Position numbers and translations under genes: made by a program
Source: Luidia sarsii
Taxonomy: Eukaryota; Echinodermata; Asteroidea; Paxillosida; Luidiidae
Direction: 5' to 3'
Assembly (NCBI GenBank): GCA_949987565.1
Contig: OX465117.1
Coordinates: 3,018,214 to 3,082,213 of the forward strand
Length of the DNA stretch: 64,000 bases
In this document: positions 51,501-56,879 of the stretch, one piece after another
Numbering within the stretch: position 1 is the stretch's first letter
Layout of the letters: every line of letters starts with the position of its first letter
Notes under the pieces: generated by a model
What the model saw: only the letters and a program-made list of their open reading frames with translations
What the model was told of the DNA's origin: nothing
Database searches by the model: none

Positions 51501-54500
51501 ACAATGGCTTTAATACTATTACTGTACAATTCGGATTTTCTGCAGAATTCTGCTTAGATTTTCAAAGGTATAATTGAGCAACTCTATTTTGTCTTTGCAC
51601 TTATTTCCAATTCCTGCGCGGCCTTTCTAAAAAAATGTCAGCCCATTTAAACTTTTGAAGTCTCCACTGTTACCTAACTTCTATGGTATGCTTGAACACA
51701 TATTTTGTTCTTTTGGACATCATTCCCTTCTCTCTCATCAGAAAATGGTCTTCTTCATATTGATGAGAGATTTGCCGTAGACCCTTTGGGAAGATAACAG
51801 CCAACGTTTGTCTTCCGAAAATGTTTTACCAATCTGCTTGATATAAGCCAGTGCTCTTTGTTGTGATAAGCATGTGATCTTATTTCTAAGACATTGTTCT
51901 CTATTCTTATTTCCTTCCATGCAGAAAGCGGTCCTCTTTCTCCTCCAAGTCTAAAAAGTCTCCAGGCTGGAAAGCCTTCTTCTCCCGCGCAGCCTCCAAG
52001 AAGAAGGATGGCACCGACGGACTGAAGGGCCGTGGCAGCAGCCTGCGCTCTGTACGCAGCGTGGAATCCTTGACCTCTAGTAACTCCAGCTATGATGGCC
52101 AACGGAATGGGGAAGGTAACAAGGAGTTGCTAACTGCCTGTCAACATCATCTCCGCCTCTGCCCCCTCTTCCTTCTTTTCCTCCATCTTCCTTTTCTTCC
52201 TTCTCTTCATTCTCTTCATCCTCTTCATCCTCTGCCCCCTCTTCCTTCTCTTCCTTCTCTTCCTTCTCTTCCTTCTCTTCCTCTTCCTCTTCTTTCTCTT
52301 CTTTCTCTTCCTCTTCCTCTTCCTTCTCTCCCTTCTCTTACTCCTCTTCCTCCTCTTCCTTCTCTTCCTCCTCTTCCTTCTCTTCCTTCTCTTCCTTCTC
52401 TTCCTTCTCTTCCTCTTCCTTCTCTTCCTTCTCTTCCTCTTTCTCTTCCTTCTCTTCCTTCTCTTCCTTCTCTTCCTTCTCTTCCTCCTCTTCCTTCTCT
52501 TCCTCTTCCTCTTCCTCTTCCTTCTCTTCCTTCTCTTCCTCTTTCTCTTCCTTCTCTTCCTTCTCTTCCTTCTCTTCCTTCTCTTCCTTCCATTTCTTCT
52601 CTTCCTTCTCTTCCTCCTTCTGTTCTCCCTCTTCCACTTCCCTATCTTCCTCCACTTCCTCTAACTTCTCTTCCTCCTCCTTCTCCTCTTCCTTCCTATT
52701 CCTCCTCTTCTTCCTTTTCCCAGATTGACGTTGTCTCCTCTTCGTTCACTTCTTCCCCTTTCTCTTCCTCATCTCCTTCCTTCTCTGCCTCCTCTGTGTG
52801 GCTTTCTTGTCCTGCTTCTTCTCGTCCTGTTTCTCCATCTTAAATCTTGATAAGCTGAGATATCTCTGTCATTGTTTGCACTGCTTACAGGTTCCCACAA
52901 GGTCATCATGCGTCGGAATTCAGTCGCTTGCGTGGACAGTTCCAGCCTGAAACGAGCCTCCTCTCATGACTCCTTCTTTGAGGTGGATGCAGCCACCATC
53001 GCAGCGGCCACGGAGGACTTCCTGGCCTCCACCTCCCAGCTTCAGAAGAGGGATGAGGCACTGCGGAAGGAGGAGGAGGAGGAGGATGATATCTTCATCA
53101 CGGAGAAGAGGGTGGAGTGGAAAGACTTGGTGGCTACCACGGTGACCAATGAGAAAGCGGAGCGGCGAAAGTCCAGTCCTCTCTGGATTGATCAGAGCAT
53201 CAGCAGCTCAGACTCCAACATCACCTCGCCCAAGACTCCTCTGATGACACCCAGGGACATGTCCACAGAGAACAAACCCAAGATCTGCGGGGAGGACAAC
53301 CTGCTGGAGATCAGTGCGCGGGCCTTGATGACCAACTCAGCCAAGCTGGTGCCTATTGTTAATGGGGAGGGAGGCAATGCAGAGGCTGACACCTCACCTC
53401 AGGCGCCTGTCCGCCGGCGCAGTAAGGCCAATGGTGCTGCCGCCCGCCGCAAATACAAGAGCTCTCCCCCCATGGATCTCCCCCTCTTTGGCCTGGCCCC
53501 ACCCAGGGAAGTGGACATTGCTGAGGAAGAGCCCACCGCTAAGCTCTGGGGACGGAAGGGCTCCGCTGAGAGCCCTGAGTCAGCCAAGGGCTCCTCGGTC
53601 CTGGAGAAGCTGACCCGGGTCATGAAGGCCAAGAATCGGGTCCGGCGAGAGCTGAGCCTTGGAATGGAAGCCAACAAGGCGACACAAGGGACCGTGAACG
53701 CTGCAGACGACTCTCAGAGTCAGGCTGGAGGCCAACTTGCAGAGGCAGACACCAAGGCTGCTCAGGATGAGCTGAACGGGAACTCCACGGAGGCCGTGGT
53801 GGGTGACGAGGCGGTTCTTGGTGTCTTGACCAGGCCCCGATCCCTTTCAGCACGGGCTCATGCCAACACAGACTCAGACCTCTTTGAAGACTTCCTCTTT
53901 CCGCCAGAGACTCGCTTCAGTCTGGACACGGTCCTGTCAGAGTACGACCACATCATGGAGAAGTACAGCAACCGGTGCCTGACGCCTGAGTTTGACACCA
54001 GCGCTGAAGAGGGAGGCCCCTCGGCAGCTGGTAACCGGACCTCCTTCCCACGCGCCCCACTTGAAACAGAGGAGTTCCAACCGGTACCCCGCTTCTTGGA
54101 CACTTTGGGTGATGGCTGCTATGACCAGACGGCTGAGATTGAGGTGGAGAATGTCAATCTGGACCAATCCACTCCAGTAGAGCCCTTACAGCCTCTCTTT
54201 ATTGTGGAGGAGAACGATCTGCCTAGTGGATCGCCCCTGGCCTCACCAATGGAATCACCCGACGCCAACATCAACATCCCAGCCATGGATGATCCATTAT
54301 CTCCAACAGGGGGCAGCCACTCCTTTGAAACTTTAGACTCGATGGAGGAGCGTGAGACAGCAGATGGCAGAGGCAGTGGGATTACCATTGACCTCCTGCC
54401 CTATGACGTTGACATTGTCAATTGCGAGTCTGAAATCGTGGACTTTAGCAGCGGTGGCTGCCTGGCTGAGCCAGTGCCAGATGGCAATAAATCCAGCACC

Positions 54501-55028
54501 AGTGAGGAACTATGGCACGATGCCTCAGACAACGAGCTACTCCTCACCAGCCCGGCGCACTCAAGAGGTCTGCGGCCTGACGTCACCAGTCAGACCTCAG
54601 ATGACTTCTACCATGACGCCAACCGGGAGGATGAATCGGAAGCCGCCAGCCTCAGGACTCTGGACGACTTGACCGATGAGGATCCCTCCCTGCCTGGATG
54701 TCCAGGACTTAAGGAGAGCAGGTTCCCTCCAGAGGAGGACTTGGACTCAGCTGCGCTGGGATTTAAGCCATCAGGCGGCTTTGGTGGTGTCCCATTGGAC
54801 ATATGCGCCAGTCAGGCTACCCTGGCGTCCCAGTACGACAATCTGGAAGAGTCTTTCTCAGAGAGGGCCAGCAGTCTGCAAGCGACAACCCCACCACCGA
54901 CCGATTCCCTGGAGTCCCCCTTTGAGGTCATTGAGTCTCCCTTCTGTACGCCCTCAGATGAGCAGCGGGCCACTGAGGGGTACCCGCTAGTCATGGATGA
55001 CATTGTCGAGCACGTCATAGAATTGTAA
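15520..55028 (+). CDS. ARHGAP32/33: ARHGAP32/33-like Rho GTPase-activating protein (PX-SH3-RhoGAP), 15 coding exons
   Basis: Joined coding exons: 15520-15596, 27526-27622, 29307-29392, 33014-33098, 34831-35085, 36483-36575, 38981-39103, 40853-41021, 44832-44981, 46123-46364, 47035-47222, 48998-49131, 49939-50137, 51925-52115, 52891-55028. They total 4227 nt, 1408 residues plus TAA, and every junction keeps phase with AG/GT borders. Seen: a conserved CAHFHYDNVELGHI segment (101-114), PX about 112-235 with KRCYEDF (161-167), SH3 about 256-312 with SWWRGK, RhoGAP about 363-560 with the arginine finger in GIYRLSG (R401), KLYFRELPNPLL (K439, R443) and APNLL (N519), then an acidic/serine-rich tail ending with SQYDNLE (1343-1349). 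Family knowledge: these proteins stimulate GTP hydrolysis by Cdc42, Rac and RhoA and act at membranes, neurites and adhesion sites. ARHGAP33 is also called SNX26/TCGAP and ARHGAP32 p250GAP/RICS. The PX-SH3 linker resembles ARHGAP33 more, and the SQYDNLE motif recalls ARHGAP32, which suits a pre-duplication single gene. Only the first exon is uncertain. Confidence 0.93.
17160..17420. repeat. ACATGT palindromic clusters
   Basis: Short runs at 17160-17227 and 17325-17415 of TACATG units within intron 1. Confidence 0.75.
18250..18865. repeat. ACATGT / ACGTGT palindromic clusters
   Basis: Blocks at 18255-18335 and 18630-18865. The second is unusually rich in the ACGTGTAC/GTACACGT variant (for example GTACGTGTACATGTACGTGT), so the hexamer alternates ACATGT with ACGTGT. 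Confidence 0.85.
19435..19800. repeat. ACATGT palindromic clusters
   Basis: TACATG runs at 19438-19500, 19567-19592 and 19718-19795. Confidence 0.75.
20100..20370. repeat. A/T-rich simple sequence with (ATT)n
   Basis: AATAATAATAATAAAAGG near 20128-20145 and ATTATTATTATTATTTATTT near 20331-20352, roughly inverted to each other across about 200 bp with AAAAAA/TTTTTT runs at the edges. Confidence 0.6.
20905..21000. repeat. ACATGT palindromic cluster
   Basis: GTACAAGTACATGTACAAG-type sequence with GTAC every 6 to 12 bases. Confidence 0.75.
22015..22660. repeat. Largest ACATGT palindromic cluster
   Basis: About 650 bp dominated by GTACATGTAC, ACCGGTACATG and TACGTGTACAT variants. All overlapping frames here are low-complexity. 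Confidence 0.88.
23239..24253. mobile_element. Possible 1-kb element with CGTCGAAAAC inverted ends
   Basis: The left end AACCGGTTTTCGACG matches the inverted right end CGTCGAAAACGGGGGTT apart from a short difference, and a second GCGTCGAAAACG lies just inside the right end. Both ends are CpG-rich in a CpG-poor background. The interior has no long frame. No target duplication was recognised, so this stays tentative. Confidence 0.45.
24535..24785. repeat. ACATGT palindromic clusters
   Basis: Runs at 24553-24570, 24616-24642, 24658-24680 and 24762-24782. Confidence 0.75.
24905..24990 (+). repeat. CT-rich tract (CCTCACC/CCTCCCCCA repeats)
   Basis: Imperfect CCCCTCCTCA and CACCTCCTCC units. The proline-rich translation is a by-product of the simple sequence. 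Confidence 0.7.
26482..26613. mobile_element. Foldback element family B (TTTGCGGTGACACC ends)
   Basis: Outer arms AGGAAAGTTTGCGGTGACACC and GGTGTCACCGCAAACCTTCCT enclose an inner inverted pair, GGTGTGGTTCTGAAAAGAAC and GTTCAGAACCACACC. Arms of the same family occur alone at 18236-18255, 33560-33580 and 57688-57712. Length about 132 bp. Confidence 0.7.
26930..27012. mobile_element. Degenerate family A foldback fragment
   Basis: ACCTGACATTTCAATCCTA, then GCAGGGCT, then CTTTCTGCCTAAGAAAG and CTGATCCTGCTCCTA: a decayed version of the ACGTTTCGATCCTAGCAGG arms, next to a tRNA-like piece (GGGTTTTAATCCC). Confidence 0.5.
27526..27622 (+). CDS. ARHGAP32/33: Exon 2 of the RhoGAP gene
   Basis: Acceptor CATCCGCAG, donor GTAGGT. 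Encodes residues 26(split)-58, basic then serine-rich (GKKIRKFSENDADIRSGR, LHSVDEGSSQQISK). Ends in phase 0. This N-terminal segment has no domain; phase and splice signals join it to exon 3. Confidence 0.85.
27749..28165 (+). mobile_element. Non-autonomous element family F, copy 1
   Basis: Left end GGCCCTTTTCCAAATAAATG, then GCGATTATTTGGATC; right end TTTTTGAATTGCGATTAT. The interior shares GTGTGGACACAATAA and TTTGACCACAACTGCTAAC with the inverted copy at 45101-45412. Sharing order and orientation across 17 kb supports a dispersed element. Confidence 0.7.
28390..28860 (+). repeat. Degenerate tandem repeat (CTGAATCCTGCAAAATCCTG)
   Basis: Successive copies of CCTGAATCCTGCAAAATCCT and CCTCAATCCTGCAMATTCCT, spaced about 50-70 bp, with TGTGTCAACTCTCATGTGCC linking several. 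A 3' copy is inverted (GGATTCTGCAGGATTTGG). A family C fragment is inserted near 28485-28605. Confidence 0.65.
28485..28605 (+). mobile_element. Family C element fragment
   Basis: TCTAAACAAAGACTCTTTTC joined to CTTTTTCGAACGGATAATCT and CTTGACAAAAGCCACAACGA. Both blocks are far apart in the full copy at 49220-49898, so this one is internally deleted. Confidence 0.65.
29307..29392 (+). CDS. ARHGAP32/33: Exon 3 of the RhoGAP gene
   Basis: Acceptor T-rich TTTTTCAG, donor GTAAGT. Encodes residues 59-87(split): VPLTTIDSNGENHLRRRASL, then RIKNMSTS. The RRRAS core fits a basophilic-kinase site (RRxS). Ends in phase 2. Confidence 0.85.
31870..31940. repeat. ACATGT palindromic cluster
   Basis: Last sizeable TACATG run of the window; beyond about 32.5 kb such runs are rare. 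Confidence 0.7.
32294..32455 (+). repeat. 60-bp tandem repeat, three copies
   Basis: GGCTTGTAGTCAACTT recurs at about 32294, 32356 and 32415, each followed by a TTTGG or TTGG stretch and separated by ACATGT-containing linkers. Confidence 0.7.
33014..33098 (+). CDS. ARHGAP32/33: Exon 4 of the RhoGAP gene
   Basis: Acceptor CCCTCTTCAG, donor GTAAGT. Residues 87(split)-115 include RFPKLNDCAHFHYDNVELGH, the segment just before and into the PX domain that closely matches ARHGAP32 and ARHGAP33 (CAHFHYEN). This is the strongest homology anchor at the N-terminal side. Ends in phase 0. Confidence 0.93.
33980..34140 (+). repeat. tRNA-derived repeat fragment
   Basis: A-box-like ATAGTTCAGATGGTAGAGC at about 34038 and B-box-like GGTTTAAGTCC at 34088, preceded by TGGCACCCCTCCCCCGGC as in the 5840-5960 fragment. 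Confidence 0.5.
34213..34275. mobile_element. Family A foldback remnant (single arm)
   Basis: TTCTGCCTTTGAGAAATGCC, then CTGTTAGGATCAAAACACCA: one decayed arm of the foldback. Confidence 0.5.
34831..35085 (+). CDS. ARHGAP32/33: Exon 5 of the RhoGAP gene (PX core)
   Basis: Acceptor CCCTGCAG, donor GTGAGC, 85 codons (116-200). Encodes the core of the PX domain: FTIKVHSNGKVWLVKR (147-162), CYEDFRVLDKQLHSCIYDRR and FSQLVELP. The canonical PX R-R-Y-x-x-F motif appears as K-R-C-Y-E-D-F, as in ARHGAP32 (KRSYEDF). The first 30 residues are acidic and poorly conserved. Confidence 0.95.
35086..36482 (+). other. Intron 5
   Basis: 1.4 kb, mostly a degenerate tandem array of about 100-bp units (35505-35930). 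Confidence 0.8.
35505..35930 (+). repeat. Degenerate tandem repeat (about 100-bp unit)
   Basis: Four diverged copies of AATTGCAAGTCCATAYAYGC followed by RGRTTCAATTGCTGCATTGT-type sequence (starts near 35505, 35573, 35657 and 35860), rich in CAATTG. Confidence 0.6.
36483..36575 (+). CDS. ARHGAP32/33: Exon 6 of the RhoGAP gene (PX C-terminal helix)
   Basis: Acceptor CCTTTGTCAG, donor GTAAAA, 31 codons (201-231). MLSRYLGRFSQIAGDMINCG, then PVLNWME, matches the family NxNCGPxLxWME segment that closes the PX domain. Confidence 0.94.
37005..37260 (+). mobile_element. Family C element, 5' part
   Basis: Starts CTTAACCACTTTGCACTGGG and continues through CACCACTATTGTCCAAG and GGCAACAATTGCGTATTGTG, in the same order as the full copies at 49220-49898 and 57813-58349. 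The right end is not seen. Confidence 0.65.
37930..37996 (+). repeat. 17-bp tandem repeat, four copies
   Basis: CCATGTATTGTAGAAAT repeated four times with one or two changes. Confidence 0.85.
38065..38151. mobile_element. Family A foldback, diverged short copy
   Basis: TTTGATCCCAGCAGGACCTT, then the inverted AAGGTCCTGCTTCCCTAGGA, around a 30-bp centre. Confidence 0.6.
38981..39103 (+). CDS. ARHGAP32/33: Exon 7 of the RhoGAP gene (PX-SH3 linker)
   Basis: Acceptor CAAATTCAG, donor GTAAGT, 41 codons (232-272). LDNHGNHVVASEESAINIPA and VAAAHVTKRYMAQAPDEISL are close to ARHGAP33 (LDNHG, NIPAVAAAHVIKRY). The SH3 fold starts at about RYMAQAPDE, replacing the usual ALYDY. Confidence 0.95.
39104..40852 (+). 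other. Intron 7
   Basis: Contains a family A arm (39785-39845) and a 580-bp CpG-rich inverted-repeat element (40175-40754) ending about 100 bp before exon 8. Confidence 0.8.
40175..40754. mobile_element. CpG-rich element family D (GCACTGGACTTA ends)
   Basis: Left end AAGCCGCGTATGCACTGGAC and right end GTCCAGTGCGGACATGGCTT are inverted copies over about 20 bp. The motif TAAGTCCAGTGCGGAC recurs inside (about 40238, and variants near 40362 and 40665), and GGTTAGTTTACCCGAGTCG-type repeats fill the flanks. High CpG relative to its surroundings suggests recent insertion. No coding frame. Confidence 0.7.
40853..41021 (+). CDS. ARHGAP32/33: Exon 8 of the RhoGAP gene (SH3)
   Basis: Acceptor GTGTCTGTAG, donor GTAGGA. 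Residues 273-328 plus one base. VGDMISVIDMPPP, SWWRGK and GFEVGFFPRQCVELI carry the SH3 hallmarks (paired Trp at 290-291; G-x-FP-x-x-x-V). Followed by a proline-containing linker. Confidence 0.95.
43532..44335. repeat. 21-bp minisatellite
   Basis: About 38 copies of a 21-bp unit of the form GGTAGCCAAATGTACCCCCAT, with GTGAGGTATCCAAATATAC variants forming a higher-order pattern. The unit is a multiple of three without stops on the minus strand, so it creates long artefactual frames (43502-44368) with a heptapeptide GYIWLPH period. Confidence 0.9.
44545..44800 (+). repeat. Diverged tandem repeat, about 90-bp unit
   Basis: Three imperfect copies of a unit containing AACCTCATGAG, GAGAGGTTTCT and CTGGCCCACCTCAC, ending 30 bp before exon 9. 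Confidence 0.6.
44832..44981 (+). CDS. ARHGAP32/33: Exon 9 of the RhoGAP gene (RhoGAP start)
   Basis: Acceptor GCACCTCACCAG, donor GTGAGC. Residues 329(split)-378: LNKHGKLITFLRSFILARP, then QRGILRERVFGCDLGEHL. VFGCDLGEHL marks the RhoGAP N-terminus. Confidence 0.95.
45101..45412 (-). mobile_element. Non-autonomous element family F, copy 2 (inverted)
   Basis: The minus strand reads AGGGCCACATCACCAAATAA, then GATTATTTGGATC, GTGTGGACACAATAA and TTTGACCACAACTGCTAAC, in the same order as 27749-28165. The two ends are inverted around AATAATCGCAATCC. Confidence 0.7.
45818..46005. mobile_element. 188-bp MITE with 28-bp inverted ends (family E)
   Basis: Left GGCCTCTTGTCAAAAAGATC and right GATCTTTTTGACAAGAGACC are inverted, extending to CATCGGTTG/CAACCGATG with one mismatch in 28. 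A TTA triplet flanks each side, consistent with a TA or TTA target duplication. No coding capacity. Confidence 0.85.
46123..46364 (+). CDS. ARHGAP32/33: Exon 10 of the RhoGAP gene (catalytic core)
   Basis: Acceptor GTGGATGCAG, donor GTAAGT. Residues 379(split)-459. GIYRLSGVSSTVQWLRDEFD carries the arginine finger (R401); KLYFRELPNPLLTYQLY carries the conserved Lys 439 and Arg 443. All expected catalytic residues are present, so an active GAP is predicted. Confidence 0.97.
46365..47034 (+). other. Intron 10, mostly a CT tract
   Basis: A 670-bp intron of which about 450 bp is CTCTTT-type polypyrimidine. The unusually long pyrimidine tract extends to within about 70 bp of the acceptor of the next catalytic exon. 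Confidence 0.9.
46519..46960 (+). repeat. (TTTCTC)n polypyrimidine microsatellite
   Basis: Roughly 70 units of TTTCTC with occasional TTTCTTTC and TTTTTCTCC interruptions. A block of about 130 bp ending TTTCTCCTTTTC appears twice, implying a segmental duplication within the array. Ser/Phe/Leu frames here are artefacts. Confidence 0.95.
47035..47222 (+). CDS. ARHGAP32/33: Exon 11 of the RhoGAP gene
   Basis: Acceptor CTCTCTCCAG, donor GTACTG (weak downstream bases, but CAG on the exon side). Residues 460-522(split): MHDTVQQLPPPHYRTLQHII and TTKNLAIVWAPNLLR, with the conserved Asn 519. Reading through the donor would add about 50 residues and then a stop. Confidence 0.95.
48041..48276. mobile_element. 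Foldback element family A, copy 2
   Basis: Perfectly centred palindrome at CGAAGCTTCG (48126-48135) with arms of about 85 bp carrying CAGATACATGTACACGAAGC, AGAGTGACAAGCACAACACA and ATCCTAGCAGGACC. The right side extends to TAGCAGTTTGCAACATTTTT. The ACATGT motif is inside the arms. Confidence 0.85.
48455..48861 (-). mobile_element. Family C element, reversed partial copy
   Basis: Ends with GACCCGGTGTGAAGTGGCTG, the inverted terminus of the family. The minus strand of the interior contains ACACTGTCCTCC-type blocks like those in 49220-49898 (GGTCGGCCACAACC, CTGCCTTCACTGC relatives). Confidence 0.6.
48998..49131 (+). CDS. ARHGAP32/33: Exon 12 of the RhoGAP gene (RhoGAP end)
   Basis: Acceptor CCCCCACACAG, donor GTAAGT. 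Residues 522(split)-567(split). TAAAFMEIKIQATVVEYLIR and KADVIFNDKLFPD align with the family (TAAFMEVRIQSVVVEF, DVLF). Confidence 0.95.
49132..49938 (+). other. Intron 12, almost entirely one transposon
   Basis: The 679-bp family C element (49220-49898) occupies most of this 807-bp intron. Confidence 0.85.
49220..49898 (+). mobile_element. Family C non-autonomous DNA transposon, full copy
   Basis: Termini ACCACTTCGCGCCGGG and CCCGGCGTGAAGTGGT are inverted with one mismatch, and TA follows on both outer sides, fitting a TA target duplication. Interior landmarks: CACCACTATTGTCCAC, GACAAAAGCCACAACGATGT, (CA)n near 49640. High CpG suggests a young copy. No transposase frame. Confidence 0.82.
49939..50137 (+). 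CDS. ARHGAP32/33: Exon 13 of the RhoGAP gene
   Basis: Acceptor TTTGTTGGCAG, donor GTGAGT. Residues 567(split)-633(split): RPKSLVLSTPTKLLSLEEAR, RYIEVGGGPSALPKHYHTVI and DLPLER match the conserved post-GAP block of ARHGAP32 (RPKSLLVSSPSTKLLTLEEA, YIEVGEGPAAL). Confidence 0.95.
50138..51924 (+). other. Intron 13
   Basis: 1.8 kb; 50195-51478 is a 20-bp minisatellite, the rest ordinary AT-rich intron. Confidence 0.9.
50195..51478 (+). repeat. 20-bp minisatellite (AACCCAACCCAACCTGGCTG)
   Basis: About 60 units of AACCCAACCCAACCTGRCTG with 25-bp variants that have an extra CAACC, plus AACTAGACCCAACC variants in a higher-order order. The minus strand is G-rich (GGTTGGGTTGGGTT) and open in all frames, giving artefactual proteins of up to 329 residues. 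Confidence 0.95.
51925..52115 (+). CDS. ARHGAP32/33: Exon 14 of the RhoGAP gene
   Basis: Acceptor TTCCATGCAG, donor GTAACA. Residues 633(split)-697(split): SKSKKSPGWKAFFSRAASKK, then SLRSVRSVESLTSSNSSYDG. Basic, serine-rich; matches the family KKSP...W..FF and SAKSEESLTS blocks. Confidence 0.93.
52116..52890 (+). other. Intron 14, mostly polypyrimidine
   Basis: A 775-bp intron of which about 600 bp is CTTCCTTCTCTT-type sequence. Confidence 0.9.
52160..52800 (+). repeat. (CTTCCTTCT)n polypyrimidine tract
   Basis: Imperfect CTTCCTTCTCTTCCTCTT repeats. The Leu/Pro/Ser frame on the + strand (52061-52843) and the Glu/Gly/Arg frames on the - strand are low-complexity artefacts. Confidence 0.92.
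52891..55028 (+). CDS. ARHGAP32/33: Exon 15 of the RhoGAP gene (C-terminal tail, stop)
   Basis: Acceptor ACTGCTTACAG; 711 codons (698-1408) then TAA. GC-rich, clearly coding over 2.1 kb. No folded domain: RRNSVACVDSSSLKRASSHD (14-3-3-like serine sites), an acidic run LRKEEEEEDD, SPP/TPP/SPF motifs, LSEYDHIMEKYSN, and near the end SQYDNLEESFSERASSL. The SQYDNLE motif recalls the C-terminus of ARHGAP32. The tail is shorter than that of vertebrate ARHGAP32 and lacks its long proline- and tyrosine-rich stretches. Confidence 0.95.
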
Positions 55029-55052
55029 TTATCTTTAGATCAGGCCAAGTGA

Positions 55053-55289
55053 GCCAGCTAGTTATCAGTGAGCCACCTAGGTACCAATGAGTCAGCTGGG
55101 AACCAGTGAGTCAGCTGGATACCAGTGAGTCAGCCAGGCACCAGTGAGTCAGCCGGGCACCAGTGAGTCAGCTGGGTACCAGTGAGTCAGCTGGGTACCA
55201 GTGAGTCAGCCAGGCACCAGTGAGTCAGCAGGGCACCAGTGAGTCAGCCTGGCACCAGTGAGTCAGCTGAGTACCAGTGAGCATGGCAT
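55053..55289 (+). repeat. 19-bp tandem repeat in the 3' UTR
   Basis: About 12 copies of GTACCAGTGAGTCAGCTGG, starting 25 bp after the stop codon, fading at both edges. Each unit has a CAGCTG E-box-like core and TGAGTCA, which is an AP-1-type heptamer. Confidence 0.9.
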
Positions 55290-56571
55290 CTATTAGTGAG
55301 CAGTCTGGGCACCAGCTGTTCACAGGAGAAAATCTACATGTACTTAGCTCATCAATCAATTGCAAGCCAGTGCTGGTTACCAGTGAACAGAGGGGTACCA
55401 ACTACTCAGAAGCAATGGACAACATCCTTAATGTTGATTACTAACTTCACAGACTGCTTGCACTCTTAATTATCAGGGTCACCGTCACATAATTAAAAGC
55501 CATAAATATCCTAAACCTAATCATTGTTATGGAAAATAATTCCTGCTTACCAGAACCAAATTACACTGGGTAGACTGAGCAAGGAATTGCCCTATTTGAT
55601 CCAATCTGACAAGGATAGTATTTCTTAAATCTAACAAGTTCTGAGCAAGAACTGTGTGAAGAATTCTGCGTGATAAGAGCTCTCTGATCTTGGACTGGCA
55701 TCGCACTGTACATGTAGCGATTATACAGAAATACTTCACAAATCTGTACCACAATTCAGTATGTTGCCTTCAGAGATTAAAACACTGTCACAGTCACAGG
55801 CTTTTTGCTGGGGGCCTTTGCCAAGCAACCTTTGACACAGAAAAGTGACTTTTGACACTGAATGGTGACCTTTGACATGCCCTATTTGAATAATCATCAG
55901 GTGCTGGCCCATAATGCAGTGCAAATGTAGTGCTACAGGAGACATTACCTGAAACACGTACAACTTCAATGATCAGTATTGGAGTGCACTGAGCCAGTGT
56001 AAGTGTCATGGTTACCGATGACAATGAGCTACTTGCTCCGAAAGCCAGCATTCAATGGTTCTAATCCCACCAAAGATTATCAGGGGGCTTCAAGGAAAAG
56101 CACCCAATCTTCAGGACGCATGTATAAAAACAATAATGAATAACAGAACAATGAAAGCTGATTGTGTAAGCTTTGTCAGGTCATCAGAAAATATGTTCTT
56201 ATAGCTGGCAAATGGTTGAAAAATGCATATTTACATGAATTTATAGCAAAACTGAGATGAATTGGTAGTATTTGTACACAATTAACTGCAGGCACATGTA
56301 TATGTATATTGTTGGCAGCCCTGAATATGTGAAGTACTTAAGGTGGATAAAATGCATTACTGTTCTAAGATCATCGCTAGTATCTGTTTGGTAATGAGAC
56401 AACTGCTGGTTTGAATGGTGCAACTAAAAGTATTCTATTCACAGATGTGTTACAACAATGGTTTGGGCCCAGGCAAAACAGCTGGAAGTTTGCGTTTCTG
56501 AATATAATGAAAAATTTCTCTCAAGAAACTTCATCTTTTGGAGGAGTGGTCATTTTTTTATCTTTATTGTC

Positions 56572-56742
56572 TTAAAATTTAGTGGGCCTGACGTTTCGAT
56601 CCTAGCAGGACCTTTCGCAAAGGCCTTTCTCTGCCTTTGAGAAAGGTCCTGCTAGGATCGAAACGTCAGGCCAAACTAAATTTTAAGATTTACATTTTAA
56701 TAATTTTAGTCAGTAAGCAGTTTGCAACATTTTTGTATATCA
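56572..56742. mobile_element. Foldback element family A, copy 3
   Basis: Arms TTAGTGGGCCTGACGTTTCG, ATCCTAGCAGGACCTTT and their inverse meet at a short centre (about 56628). The right side continues into AGTAAGCAGTTTGCAACATT as in copies 1 and 2. Confidence 0.85.
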
Positions 56743-56879
56743 CCTTAAAAAAATCATGGATGAATTTAGATTCCTGCTTAAGTTTTGATTTCCACAGCAG
56801 TGACAGCACCAAGATATTTGCAGGATACTTAGTGACAAAATTTACCTAAAATATACAAATCTTTACAAAGATAGAGCAT

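Noticed and set aside
52061..52843. 260-codon Leu/Pro/Ser-rich frame overlapping exon 14 and intron 14
   Set aside because: Translation of the CTTCCTTCT tract; exon 14 is read in a different frame, with a clear donor at 52116.
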